A stretch of DNA of 28,557 bases from an uncultured Anaerococcus sp. (GTDB lineage: Bacteria > Bacillota > Clostridia > Tissierellales > Peptoniphilaceae): positions 1-28,557 of the forward strand of contig NZ_CALTSY010000027.1 in assembly GCF_943908415.1 (NCBI RefSeq). The letters run 5' to 3'. The position numbers were made by a program, and so were the translations under genes. Below the pieces are notes generated by a model. It did no database searches, had not been told where the DNA came from, and was given only the letters and a program-made list of their open reading frames with translations. The number at the start of each line of letters is the position of its first letter. Within the stretch, counting starts at the first letter, position 1. This document shows, piece by piece, positions 1-6,260 of the stretch.

Positions 1-15
1 GAGTGGAGAAATCTC
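1..15 (-). repeat. End fragment of dispersed TIR element
   Basis: This is the end of a dispersed repeat whose outer tip reads GAGATTTCTCCACTC on the minus strand. The rest lies left of the window. It is the same terminal sequence that ends the full elements at 133-276, 10622-10768 and 11678-11820. Confidence 0.7.
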
Positions 16-132
16 ATGATACTGTAATTAGAGATTATCTTATTTATGTATATAAGCTAAAGTAATATATAAGGTAATTACTAATTTCGAATAATGAATG
101 CAATGAGAATATATGAGTAATTAATATACATT
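16..132 (-). repeat. Conserved 117-bp linker between two TIR elements (inverted copy)
   Basis: Read on the minus strand, this AT-rich stretch aligns nearly end to end with 10503-10621 and 11821-11939. Shared landmarks are CTCATAT, TTAGTAATT.CCTTATATA and TTTAGCTTATATACATAAAT. All three copies lie between a right end and a left end of the TIR elements. It has no ORF that holds up across the copies. It is part of the repeat unit rather than random intergenic DNA; its function is unknown. Confidence 0.75.
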
Positions 133-276
133 GAGATCTCTCCACTTCGGTCGAGATGGTATATGACCACCACCCACTTCAAGCAAAGTGATGCTAATAC
201 CACCCACCTATTTGACCGAATCGAAGTTAATACACCTACCCATTTCGACCGGAGCGTAGCGGAGTGGAGAAATCTC
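133..276 (-). repeat. Dispersed TIR element, full copy (144 bp, inverted)
   Basis: The ends are imperfect inverted repeats: GAGATCTCTCCACTTCGG with TCGAGATGG on one side, and CCATTTCGACCGG with GGAGTGGAGAAATCTC on the other. The interior has no coding capacity. Ends and size match the copies near 10.6, 11.7 and 11.9 kb. It is a REP/MITE-like non-autonomous element. No transposase with these ends is visible in the window. Confidence 0.75.
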
Positions 277-442
277 TTATGCAATAAAAAGCATCCATTT
301 TTTAAATATTTCAATACATATCTAGCTCAATTATTCTAAAATTTTTTTGAATTCTATCTTCCTTTATATAAGCAAAATATGGTATTAGATTATACTAAGA
401 ATAAATTTTAGAAAATTTAATAAAATATACAAGAGGTAGAAT

Positions 443-1489
443 ATGAAAAAAACAAAAAAAGTAATTTTTTCAATTATAGGGATTATTGTTGTAGGATTCT
501 TAATCCTTTTGACCTATCTTTGGATAAAAGAATACAGACCAGAAGAAATTGAAAATGTAAAAGTTCAAGGTATAGGTGAAAAAACTCCTGAACTTGGTGA
601 AAAATACAAGGCGATGACATGGAATATTGGCTATGCCGGACTTGATAAGGACACAGATTTTTTTATGGATGGAGGAGAAATGGTATTTCCAATAAATAAA
701 AATCACGTAGAAGAATCTCTCAGTCACATAATAAAATCAAGCAAGGAAATGAATGCTGACATCAATTTTTTCCAAGAAGTAGATGTAAATTCAAAAAGAA
801 GCTATTATATAAATCAAGTAGAAAAAATCAGAGAAAATTTGGGTGGAAATACAAGCTTTGCCCTAAACTTCAATTCTGCATTCATTCCATATCCAATTCC
901 ACCAATGGGAAAAGTCGAATCAGGAATAATGAGTCAGACAGATTTTAAGATAAGAGAATCAAAAAGATACCAACAAGAAATCCCCCACAAATTCCCGGCA
1001 AGCTTGGTAAATCTAAAAAGAGCCTTCAACCCTTCCTATATAGATATAAAAAATTCCGACAAAAAACTTGTAATAGTAAATGTACACCTTGATGCCTATG
1101 AATCCGGAAACAAGGGAAGAATTGCCCAAACAAAAGAAATTATCGATTTTGTAAACAAAGAATATAAAAAAGGAAATTACGTCATAGTTGGAGGAGATTT
1201 TAACCAAGATCTTACAAGAGTTCAGGGAAAATTCCCAGAAGGAATTTGGGATCCGAGTCCTTTTCCAGAAGAAATGCTAACAGAAAATATAAACTTATAC
1301 TGCGATAAAAATGGAAAAACATCAGTAGTAAATGACAAACCCTACACTGGAAAAGATGCCTACCTTTCAGTAATAGATGGATTTTTGGCGACAGATAATA
1401 TAGGAATTAAAAGCATAGAAACTCAAGAAAAAGAAGATTTCCAATACTCCGACCACAACCCAGTAGTAATGGAATTTGTTTTAAAATAG
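443..1489 (+). CDS. Membrane-anchored endonuclease/exonuclease/phosphatase-family protein
   Basis: The 348-residue protein has the DNase I-like metallo-phosphodiesterase fold. A single hydrophobic segment at residues 7-27 (IFSIIGIIVVGFLILLTYLW) follows a Lys-rich start, so the catalytic domain is probably outside the cell on an N-terminal anchor. The metal and catalytic motifs appear in family order: TWNIGY (about 59-64), FFQEVD (109-114), NVHLDAY (about 214), GGDFNQD (about 249) and the final YSDHNPV with the catalytic histidine. Substrate cannot be set from sequence. Family members cleave nucleic acids, inositol phosphates or sphingomyelin. AAGAGGTAG precedes the ATG by a few bases. The gene is monocistronic, with a dispersed repeat upstream and an accessory module downstream. 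Confidence 0.85.
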   Translation: MKKTKKVIFSIIGIIVVGFLILLTYLWIKEYRPEEIENVKVQGIGEKTPELGEKYKAMTWNIGYAGLDKDTDFFMDGGEMVFPINKNHVEESLSHIIKSSKEMNADINFFQEVDVNSKRSYYINQVEKIRENLGGNTSFALNFNSAFIPYPIPPMGKVESGIMSQTDFKIRESKRYQQEIPHKFPASLVNLKRAFNPSYIDIKNSDKKLVIVNVHLDAYESGNKGRIAQTKEIIDFVNKEYKKGNYVIVGGDFNQDLTRVQGKFPEGIWDPSPFPEEMLTENINLYCDKNGKTSVVNDKPYTGKDAYLSVIDGFLATDNIGIKSIETQEKEDFQYSDHNPVVMEFVLK

Positions 1490-1554
1490 CTTATACACTA
1501 TTTAGTCAAATGGCAATATAATTATATAAGATAATATGTCTTGTAGGAGGGAGC

Positions 1555-1668
1555 ATGGAATCAGAAGAATTTAGCTTGTCTAAAATAACTGAGAAAATAA
1601 TAAATAGAATACAAAAATCAACTAATTTATCTTTTTCAAGCACGATTTTTATATGCCTACTTACTTAA
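1555..1668 (+). CDS. Small ORF or 5' gene remnant (37 aa)
   Basis: A 37-codon frame starts MESEEFSLSK and has one of the best ribosome binding sites in the window (GTAGGAGGGAGC just before ATG). A TATAAT box lies at 1517-1522. The last codons run into the 40-bp repeat at 1651-1690, so the frame may be the 5' end of a gene cut off by that repeat rather than an intact small protein. The visible residues are charged and amphipathic, with no signal peptide. I do not recognise the family. Confidence 0.35.
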   Translation: MESEEFSLSKITEKIINRIQKSTNLSFSSTIFICLLT

Positions 1669-1690
1669 AAAGCTTAGAACGCAAAATATG
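1651..1690. repeat. 40-bp direct repeat, left copy, flanking the secreted/membrane pair
   Basis: The segment begins ATATGCCTA and ends AACGCAAAATATG. A diverged copy with the same start and end is at 2951-2991 in the same orientation. Together they bracket the minus-strand gene pair 1749-2747. Confidence 0.55.
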
Positions 1691-1708
1691 GCATTTAATT
1701 TTAGACGA

Positions 1709-1741
1709 CAAAAAAAGACAGGATTTTAAGATACCCTGCCT
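1709..1741 (-). terminator. Rho-independent terminator of the 2747-1749 pair
   Basis: On the minus strand, GGCAGGGT and ATCCTGTC form an 8-bp stem (with G-U pairs) around ATCTTAAA, followed by a run of T. It lies just past the stop of the 108-aa membrane protein. Its plus-strand sequence (TTTTAAGATACCC core) is related to the hairpin at 3934-3972. Confidence 0.7.
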
Positions 1742-1748
1742 TCCCTTA

Positions 1749-2075
1749 TTATTTTTTAAGAAAATTTTTCTTTCGACTAACTAAAAGTGCATATATAGCT
1801 CCTAAAATAGCCATAATTAATCTAGAAGCACCATAAGGTAAGTTTATTCTTGGTATTAATATTACTCCTAGAACAAACAACATATCATAGTATACAATAT
1901 TAGATTTATGTTTTTTGAATAAATCGTTGTTATTTATTGTTAATATTATTAAGGATACTACAAATATGGTAATCCAAAAATAAAATAATGAATCTTCTCT
2001 CCCAATATTACTATAATAGCCTACACTTGAAGCTATCATAAAAATATATGGTAATAAATTTAATTTTTTAATCAT
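1749..2075 (-). CDS. Small multi-pass membrane protein, possible immunity partner
   Basis: The 108-residue protein is mostly hydrophobic, with about four membrane segments: residues ~8-20, ~32-47 (FWITIFVVSLIILTI), ~65-77 and ~84-99 (LIMAILGAIYALLV). It ends in a basic tail (SRKKNFLKK), which suggests a cytoplasmic C-terminus. It starts 15 bp after the stop of the secreted 218-aa protein and shares its transcript, which ends at the terminator at 1709-1741. A secreted protein followed by a small membrane protein is the usual order for bacteriocin or secreted toxin with immunity protein, so immunity is the leading guess. That rests on arrangement, not on a recognised family. Confidence 0.6.
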   Translation of the reverse strand: MIKKLNLLPYIFMIASSVGYYSNIGREDSLFYFWITIFVVSLIILTINNNDLFKKHKSNIVYYDMLFVLGVILIPRINLPYGASRLIMAILGAIYALLVSRKKNFLKK

Positions 2076-2090
2076 ATTAATCTATAGCCT

Positions 2091-2747
2091 CTAATAATAT
2101 CCAATTTCTAATGGAGGATAAGAAGCTACTGGTTTAATATATATTCCTTGATTTGTATTCAATGCATGGATAACTCTACCACATAGTTCAACCAAAGAAG
2201 GTGTAGCTGCTACTGATAATATTGTTGTTATCACTGTTCCTACAGGCCCACTTAATGCGGTAGAAATGGTTACTAAAGCTGAGTACATAGCAGCAGGACC
2301 AGCACTTGCAGCTGTTGCTAAAGCCGCAAATACACCGTCCTGTAAATCACTATGCGAAATATATAATGTACCATTTGATATATTAGCATAGGGAGTTACA
2401 GTAGGTTTATCATCTTTTTCATCTAAATTTACCTCTTTATTTAATACAGTTTCACTTAAAGTTTGATAATCTTTTTCTGTAAAGCCATATTCATTCATTA
2501 GTTGATCTTTCGTAAGAGATATTTTAAGAACATTATCATCAAAATAGTAAAATTCGCTTACAGAAACAACCTTATTTAGATATTTTAGATCTTCATCATT
2601 TAATTCTGCATCACTTGCGAAGTATCTATTATCATTTTGATTAATATTAGAGTTATCACTTGCGTATGAAATACTGCGTCCTATTGGAGTAAGGACAAAT
2701 GATGCTACTAGTAGAATACTTAAAAATGATTTTAGTTTACTTTTCAT
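2091..2747 (-). CDS. Secreted protein with Gly/Ala-rich hydrophobic C-terminal half (bacteriocin/toxin-like)
   Basis: The 218-residue precursor has a classical Sec signal peptide: MKSKLKSFL, a hydrophobic core, and probable cleavage at SYA-SD near residue 29. An acidic, Asn/Asp-rich region follows (30-115). Residues ~137-183 are a long hydrophobic Ala/Gly/Ser/Thr-rich stretch (ATAASAGPAAMY, ALSGPVGTVITT) able to insert in membranes. The protein ends GIYIKP...YPPLEIGYY and has a single cysteine at ~189. Leader, polar pro-region and amphipathic hydrophobic tail is the layout of several secreted Firmicute toxin and bacteriocin-like proteins, but I cannot name the family. The ribosome binding site is AAAAAGGAGG upstream of the ATG. 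It is co-transcribed with the 108-aa membrane protein. Confidence 0.65.
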   Translation of the reverse strand: MKSKLKSFLSILLVASFVLTPIGRSISYASDNSNINQNDNRYFASDAELNDEDLKYLNKVVSVSEFYYFDDNVLKISLTKDQLMNEYGFTEKDYQTLSETVLNKEVNLDEKDDKPTVTPYANISNGTLYISHSDLQDGVFAALATAASAGPAAMYSALVTISTALSGPVGTVITTILSVAATPSLVELCGRVIHALNTNQGIYIKPVASYPPLEIGYY

Positions 2748-2787
2748 TTATATATTTCCTCCTTTTTATTTTTTTAAATTATCACTT

Positions 2788-2820
2788 AACAGTTATTCTA
2801 TTAAAGCTCGAATAACCGTT
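2788..2820. promoter_or_regulatory. Inverted repeat upstream of the secreted-protein gene
   Basis: AACAGTTATTC and CGAATAACCGTT pair as an 11-bp stem with one wobble and a ~10-nt loop. It lies about 40 bp before the 2747 start. On the plus strand it is followed by TTACTTTTTTATT. It could be an operator, a 5'-leader hairpin, or a plus-strand terminator; the sequence does not decide. Confidence 0.45.
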
Positions 2821-3098
2821 TTACTTTTTTATTACCCGAATTAATATAACATAAATAAAAAAACAATATTATATCCTATTATTATCTTTAACTTATTTTT
2901 AAACTATATTTATAATCTGGTAGCTTAAGATAGATACCACTAATACAATTATATGCCTAAGCATCTAAAATCGCTTAAAACGCAAAATATGAAGCATAAT
3001 TGTTAAAGTTTTAAAATTATAATTCTTATAATCAATTATAGAGTATAAGTTAAATTGCAAGTATAAAAATTTAAATAATATTAAATTACTTATTTATA
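2821..3098. other. AT-rich intergenic stretch containing the right 40-bp repeat
   Basis: No ORF with a start and ribosome binding site is seen. The only recognised content is the diverged repeat at 2951-2991 (ATATGCCTA...AACGCAAAATATG). The remainder is AT-rich sequence leading into the start-less reading frame at 3099. Confidence 0.5.
2951..2991. repeat. 40-bp direct repeat, right copy
   Basis: It matches 1651-1690 at both ends (ATATGCCTA and AACGCAAAATATG) with substitutions and a one-base length difference in the middle. It lies about 200 bp upstream of the secreted-protein gene, so the two copies frame the gene pair. Confidence 0.5.
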
Positions 3099-3608
3099 AG
3101 TGAATGCTATCCTATATTTAAAAAACTTGCTGGTAAAGAGTTCCAATATGAGGGTAGGTGGCTTAATGCTATAAGATTTGAAGAAAACGGAGTTTTTGAT
3201 GGAGTAATGTCATCTAACTATCCACCAGGAGCCTATACGTGAGGAAACTTAGACCATCATGTAAACTATTGCTTCTTTAGAGGAAAACTTGAGAAAGTTT
3301 CAAGTGAAGAAGACTTACTAGAAATAGTAGACCTGAAAATAACTTCTGATACTGGATTTTATGTATATTTAGGAACAAAAGATGGCATACCCTATACACA
3401 GTCTGAACTAAATATTATAAGTCGAACAAAACCTAAGATTGGAACTAATGAGACGGATGATTTTATTACAAAATTTGATGATAATACCTTTGGTATAGAA
3501 AAAGGAATCAATTATAGTTTAAGTATAAATCCCTCTGGAAAAATGCAGCTTGTAGGCGATAGAGCTATGGCTGAGCAAGCTTATATCCCAGAATTTATAG
3601 AACGATAA
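3099..3608 (+). pseudogene. Start-less gene with in-frame stop (unknown family)
   Basis: A coherent frame of 169 codons runs SECYPIFKKLAGKEF ... YIPEFIER and then TAA. It has normal amino-acid composition for this genome but is interrupted by TGA at 3240-3242 and has no upstream ATG, GTG or TTG with a ribosome binding site. Codons upstream of 3099 stay open only to about 3075. The product looks like a soluble extracellular or lipoprotein-type domain (alternating polar/aromatic residues, DHHVNYCFF, GTKDGIPYT). The position of the Cys near the start would fit a lost lipoprotein signal peptide, but that is a guess. A start-proximal deletion plus a nonsense mutation explains what is seen. Confidence 0.65.
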
Positions 3609-3630
3609 ATTTTAAAAAAATATATGCATC

Positions 3631-3658
3631 TTGAAATATCTAAAAATTTGGGTATAAA
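3631..3658 (+). promoter_or_regulatory. Promoter of the glutaredoxin gene
   Basis: TTGAAA, a 16-bp spacer and TATAAA lie 34 bp upstream of the ATG at 3693. AAGGAG sits correctly in the resulting leader. Confidence 0.5.
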
Positions 3659-3692
3659 TTAGTAGGTAGGAATAAAAGTTAAGGAGATAGTA

Positions 3693-3923
3693 ATGGCAGA
3701 TATTAAAATTTACACATCAAATACATGTGTTTTCTGTAAAGCAGCTAAACAATATTTCAATGAAAATAATATTGAGTTTACAGAAATGAACATAGATGAA
3801 AATCCAGATGCTGTTGAATACCTAGTATCCAAAGGATACAGAGGAGTTCCAGTTATCAATATAGATGGAGAAGATATAGTAGGTTTTGATAAACCAGCTA
3901 TAGAAGCAAAATTAGGTTTATAG
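3693..3923 (+). CDS. Glutaredoxin-like thioredoxin-fold protein
   Basis: The 76-residue protein is a single thioredoxin fold of glutaredoxin/NrdH size. The redox pair is CVFC at residues 12-15, after the first strand (IKIYTSN). GVPVINIDG carries the conserved cis-proline, and GFDKPAIEAKL is the C-terminal helix typical of this family. It should reduce disulfides or mixed thiols in the cytoplasm. The CxxC lacks the CPYC of classical glutaredoxins, so the electron donor (thioredoxin reductase or a low-molecular-weight thiol) cannot be told. The ribosome binding site is AAGGAGATAGTA before the ATG. It is transcribed alone from the 3631 promoter and ends at the hairpin at 3934-3972. Confidence 0.9.
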   Translation: MADIKIYTSNTCVFCKAAKQYFNENNIEFTEMNIDENPDAVEYLVSKGYRGVPVINIDGEDIVGFDKPAIEAKLGL

Positions 3924-3933
3924 TAGATTTATA

Positions 3934-3972
3934 AAAAGACTGGAGTATTTTTTAAGATACCCAGTCTTTTAG
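3934..3972 (+). terminator. Rho-independent terminator of the glutaredoxin gene
   Basis: AAAAGACTGG and CCAGTCTTTT form a perfect 10-bp stem ending in T residues, 10 bp after the stop. The loop contains TTTTAAGATAC, shared with the minus-strand terminator at 1709-1741, so the two hairpins look like copies of one element. Confidence 0.8.
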
Positions 3973-4021
3973 TGTGTTTAAAATTATTGAATTTTATTAG
4001 TTTGATTATCAATTTAAACTA

Positions 4022-4255
4022 TTATTTTTTTTCCTCATCTTCCATATCATTAATAGTATTATTGACATCTGTAGTATCTAAAAAAGTTATAAAATTTAAT
4101 AAATTAGCTATTAGCTTAGAAATAGTATATCCAAAACTTTTATTTTTCTTGCCTTTATTCTTATCAACTTCATAAGCTAGCCATAATACTGCTAGAATAG
4201 TCAATATAATGAGAAGTATATCTATCATATTGTTAAAATCCGTAGGATACAGCAT
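4022..4255 (-). CDS. Small membrane protein, possible immunity partner (second module)
   Basis: This is up to 77 residues with one strong membrane segment (IDILLIILTILAVLWLAY, residues ~11-28), a basic cytoplasmic-type stretch (KNKGKKNK), a weaker hydrophobic helix (~45-60) and an acidic tail (DMEDEEKK). The long start at 4255 overlaps the upstream secreted-protein gene by 23 bp. The internal ATG at 4228 lies 5 bp after that gene's stop and begins right at the membrane helix, so the real start is uncertain. Its position mirrors the 108-aa membrane protein of the first module. A role as immunity or accessory factor is inferred from arrangement only. Confidence 0.5.
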   Translation of the reverse strand: MLYPTDFNNMIDILLIILTILAVLWLAYEVDKNKGKKNKSFGYTISKLIANLLNFITFLDTTDVNNTINDMEDEEKK

Positions 4256-4613
4256 CTATTTCAGCATCAGCATCCTTTCCAGTTTGTTTCTTAAAGTATT
4301 CTTTAAAATCATCCCAATATTCCTGTAAGATTTTAACTTTCTCACTCATAGGTATTATAGGCTTATTTAGCTTATTACTTAGATACCTATTAACTACAGG
4401 CATATATTCGTAAATGAATATGATTAATTGACTAACAAATACACTTTTCTGTGGATGATAATTTTCGAAGTCACCTATCTCTAATTCATTCGTTGTAGCT
4501 ACATTATATTCATCATAATTATCAATTTTTTGTGCGAATGCTGGACTACTCAAGGTCGGCAGCGTTATAGAAATTGCCATAGCTAGCGAAAAAGGTTTTA
4601 TCTTTAATTTCAT
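4233..4613 (-). CDS. Small secreted protein (bacteriocin/toxin-like, second module)
   Basis: The 126-residue precursor has a signal peptide (MKLKIKPFSLAMAISITL) and a probable signal-peptidase site AFA-QK at residue ~27, giving a cysteine-free ~99-residue product. The mature part starts acidic (NYDEYNVATTNELEIGDFE), then has an amphipathic helix (SVFVSQLIIFIYEYMPVV, ~57-74) and a charged helical C-terminus (EYWDDFKEYFKKQTGKD) that ends SYGF. The ribosome binding site is AAGGAG, 5 nt before the ATG. The downstream gene overlaps or abuts it and encodes a small membrane protein, the same layout as 2747-1749. No family is recognised, so a bacteriocin or toxin role is an inference. Confidence 0.55.
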   Translation of the reverse strand: MKLKIKPFSLAMAISITLPTLSSPAFAQKIDNYDEYNVATTNELEIGDFENYHPQKSVFVSQLIIFIYEYMPVVNRYLSNKLNKPIIPMSEKVKILQEYWDDFKEYFKKQTGKDADAEIDAVSYGF

Positions 4614-4651
4614 AAAAACTCCTTTGCTATTTTAAATTAACATCCAATTAT

Positions 4652-4710
4652 ATTATAATATTACCCTTTATATACATATATTAAACATATTATATACATA
4701 TATTAAACAT
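4652..4710 (-). promoter_or_regulatory. -10 box and tandem direct repeat upstream of the second secreted protein
   Basis: A 20-bp sequence occurs twice, exactly, at 4669-4688 and 4691-4710 (period 22). On the minus strand each copy starts with ATGTTTAAT. A TATAAT box (4652-4657, minus strand) lies such that the nearer repeat covers the -35 position. Tandem ~9-bp boxes with a 21-22 bp period next to a weak -35 are the usual target layout of LytTR response regulators in bacteriocin and quorum systems. No such regulator is in the window, and the region is very AT-rich. Confidence 0.45.
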
Positions 4711-4802
4711 AATAATTTAAATTTTCTAAAGTTGTAAAAAATTTCAATTAGTAAAAAAGTTTGTAGGTAGATTTAAAGTTAGAATTAAATTTTAGCTAGC
4801 AT

Positions 4803-4988
4803 ATGCATGATTTTTATTTGATATTAGATATTGAGCGAATACAAAATCTTTTCTGCTATCCTCATTTTAAGAATCTATATTTTTCTCCAAGGAAAAGTTA
4901 GATAGTGTCATCTGCCTTATCAAACGAGCTTAAAGATAGGTATAAGACTATTATTACAAATAATTTCATAGCTTATTTCCTCTTATAA
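4803..4988 (+). pseudogene. Short decayed reading frame
   Basis: A single frame from ATG 4803 reads MHDFYLILDIERIQNLF and onward for 32 codons to TAG at 4899. It then continues (VSSALSNELKDRYK) to TAA at 4986. It has no good ribosome binding site. It could be the eroded tail of a small gene; the evidence is only continuity of frame and composition. The rest of the 4711-5040 interval is AT-rich with nothing recognised. Confidence 0.2.
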
Positions 4989-5044
4989 TATATCTTATCA
5001 AATAAGCGAAAATAAGAAAAAATTTTTAAAATTTGTAAAAGATT

Positions 5045-5052
5045 GTTATAAT
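5045..5052 (+). promoter_or_regulatory. Extended -10 promoter of the threonine dehydratase operon
   Basis: The sequence TG-T-TATAAT has an extended -10, so a weak -35 is acceptable. It puts transcription start near 5058-5060. The upstream ATG at 5058 therefore has no leader, which favours the ATG at 5076. Confidence 0.6.
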
Positions 5053-5075
5053 CTTATATGGAAAGGAAGTATACT

Positions 5076-6260
5076 ATGTTAAATTTTAAAGAAGCAAAAA
5101 CTAGAGTTGATGAAGTCATCAACCCAACCCATTTATTTTACTCAGACTATTTTTCTAATGTCTGTAACAATAACGTTTACATAAAACCAGAGAACTTACA
5201 AAAAACTGGATCATTTAAGATTAGAGGAGCCTACAATAAGCTCTCCAAATTGGATGATAAATCCAAAGAGGTAGGCATTATCACAGCAAGCGCTGGAAAC
5301 CATGCCCAAGGAGTAGCTTATTCTGCTAATAAGCTAGGTATAGATGCTATAATCTGTATGCCTGAGCAAACTCCTATGATAAAGGTAGATGGAACCTTAA
5401 AATATGGAGCTAAGGTAGACCTATATGGAAAGAGCTTTGATGAATGCAAGGAGCACGCCATAGCCCTAGCTGAGGAAAAGGGTTATACCTTTATCCCACC
5501 ATTTGATGACTTTGATGTTATTGAAGGTCAAGGAACTATAGGGCTTGAGATAGTAGATGAACTCCAATATGTAGACTATGTCATAGTTCCAGTTGGAGGC
5601 GGTGGCCTAATAGCAGGTATTGCAAAGTGCATAAAGGAAATCAGTCCGCTTATACAAGTTATAGGAGTAGAGCCATACTCAGCTCGTTCCATGCAAGAAT
5701 CTATCAAAAGAAGTAAGGTGATTAAGCTAGAGGGTGTTGATACAATAGCTGATGGTACAGCCGTTGCTGAAGTTGGAAAACATACATATGATATAGCAAA
5801 AGACTATGTAGATGACTGGATAACAGTAACAGATGAGGAAGTACTTATGGCTTTTACAAATCTTATGGAAAAACATAAGTTAGTAGCAGAACCATCAGGA
5901 GCCTTAAGCCTTGCTGCACTTAATAAGATAAATTTCTATAACAAAAATGTAGTTTCAGTTATAAGCGGTGGTAATATCGATATGAGCTTTATCACAAAAC
6001 TTATCAACAGAGGCCTATATGAAACAGGTAGGATCACTATTATCAATGCTGAAATACCAAATATACCTGGTAATCTTCAAGCTTTACTTGCTGATATAGC
6101 CTATACAAAAGCAAATGTAGTTTCTATAGACCATGATAGTCTAAAAGAAACATCAAGATTTAAGAACATTAATGTAGAAATCACCCTTGAGACTAATGGT
6201 CCAGAACATGTCAAGAAAATATGGGATGTTTTGACCAAGAAAGGATACATCATACATTGA
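5076..6260 (+). CDS. ilvA: Threonine dehydratase (threonine ammonia-lyase) with C-terminal ACT domain
   Basis: This is a PLP-dependent enzyme of fold type II that converts threonine to 2-oxobutyrate and ammonia. The PLP lysine is in the motif TGSFKIRGAYNKL, the substrate loop is SAGNHAQGVAY, and the phosphate-binding glycine loop is PVGGGGLIAG. VAEPSGALSLAAL and VISGGNIDM follow. The last ~75 residues form an ACT regulatory domain. The ~395-residue length with one ACT domain matches the short catabolic/IlvA-type enzymes of Firmicutes. I start it at 5076 because GGAAAGGAAG precedes that ATG. A start at 5058 would add MERKYT but coincides with the predicted transcription start. It is first in a four-gene overlapping operon, and its stop overlaps the next start. 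Confidence 0.9.
   Translation: MLNFKEAKTRVDEVINPTHLFYSDYFSNVCNNNVYIKPENLQKTGSFKIRGAYNKLSKLDDKSKEVGIITASAGNHAQGVAYSANKLGIDAIICMPEQTPMIKVDGTLKYGAKVDLYGKSFDECKEHAIALAEEKGYTFIPPFDDFDVIEGQGTIGLEIVDELQYVDYVIVPVGGGGLIAGIAKCIKEISPLIQVIGVEPYSARSMQESIKRSKVIKLEGVDTIADGTAVAEVGKHTYDIAKDYVDDWITVTDEEVLMAFTNLMEKHKLVAEPSGALSLAALNKINFYNKNVVSVISGGNIDMSFITKLINRGLYETGRITIINAEIPNIPGNLQALLADIAYTKANVVSIDHDSLKETSRFKNINVEITLETNGPEHVKKIWDVLTKKGYIIH

Noticed and set aside
81..314. Minus-strand 77-codon frame across the repeat element
   Set aside because: It lies on the TIR element and linker, its sequence is not kept in the other copies, and it lacks a ribosome binding site.
3240..3242. TGA in the 3099-3608 frame as recoded tryptophan or selenocysteine
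   Set aside because: Other genes here use TGA as a stop (for example 6258-6260), there is no start codon for this frame, and no adjacent SECIS-like hairpin was recognised. A pseudogene is simpler.
3972..4175. Plus-strand hydrophobic frame opposite the 4022-4255 gene
   Set aside because: It begins in the glutaredoxin terminator tail and is antisense to the small membrane protein; its hydrophobicity is a by-product of T-rich sequence.
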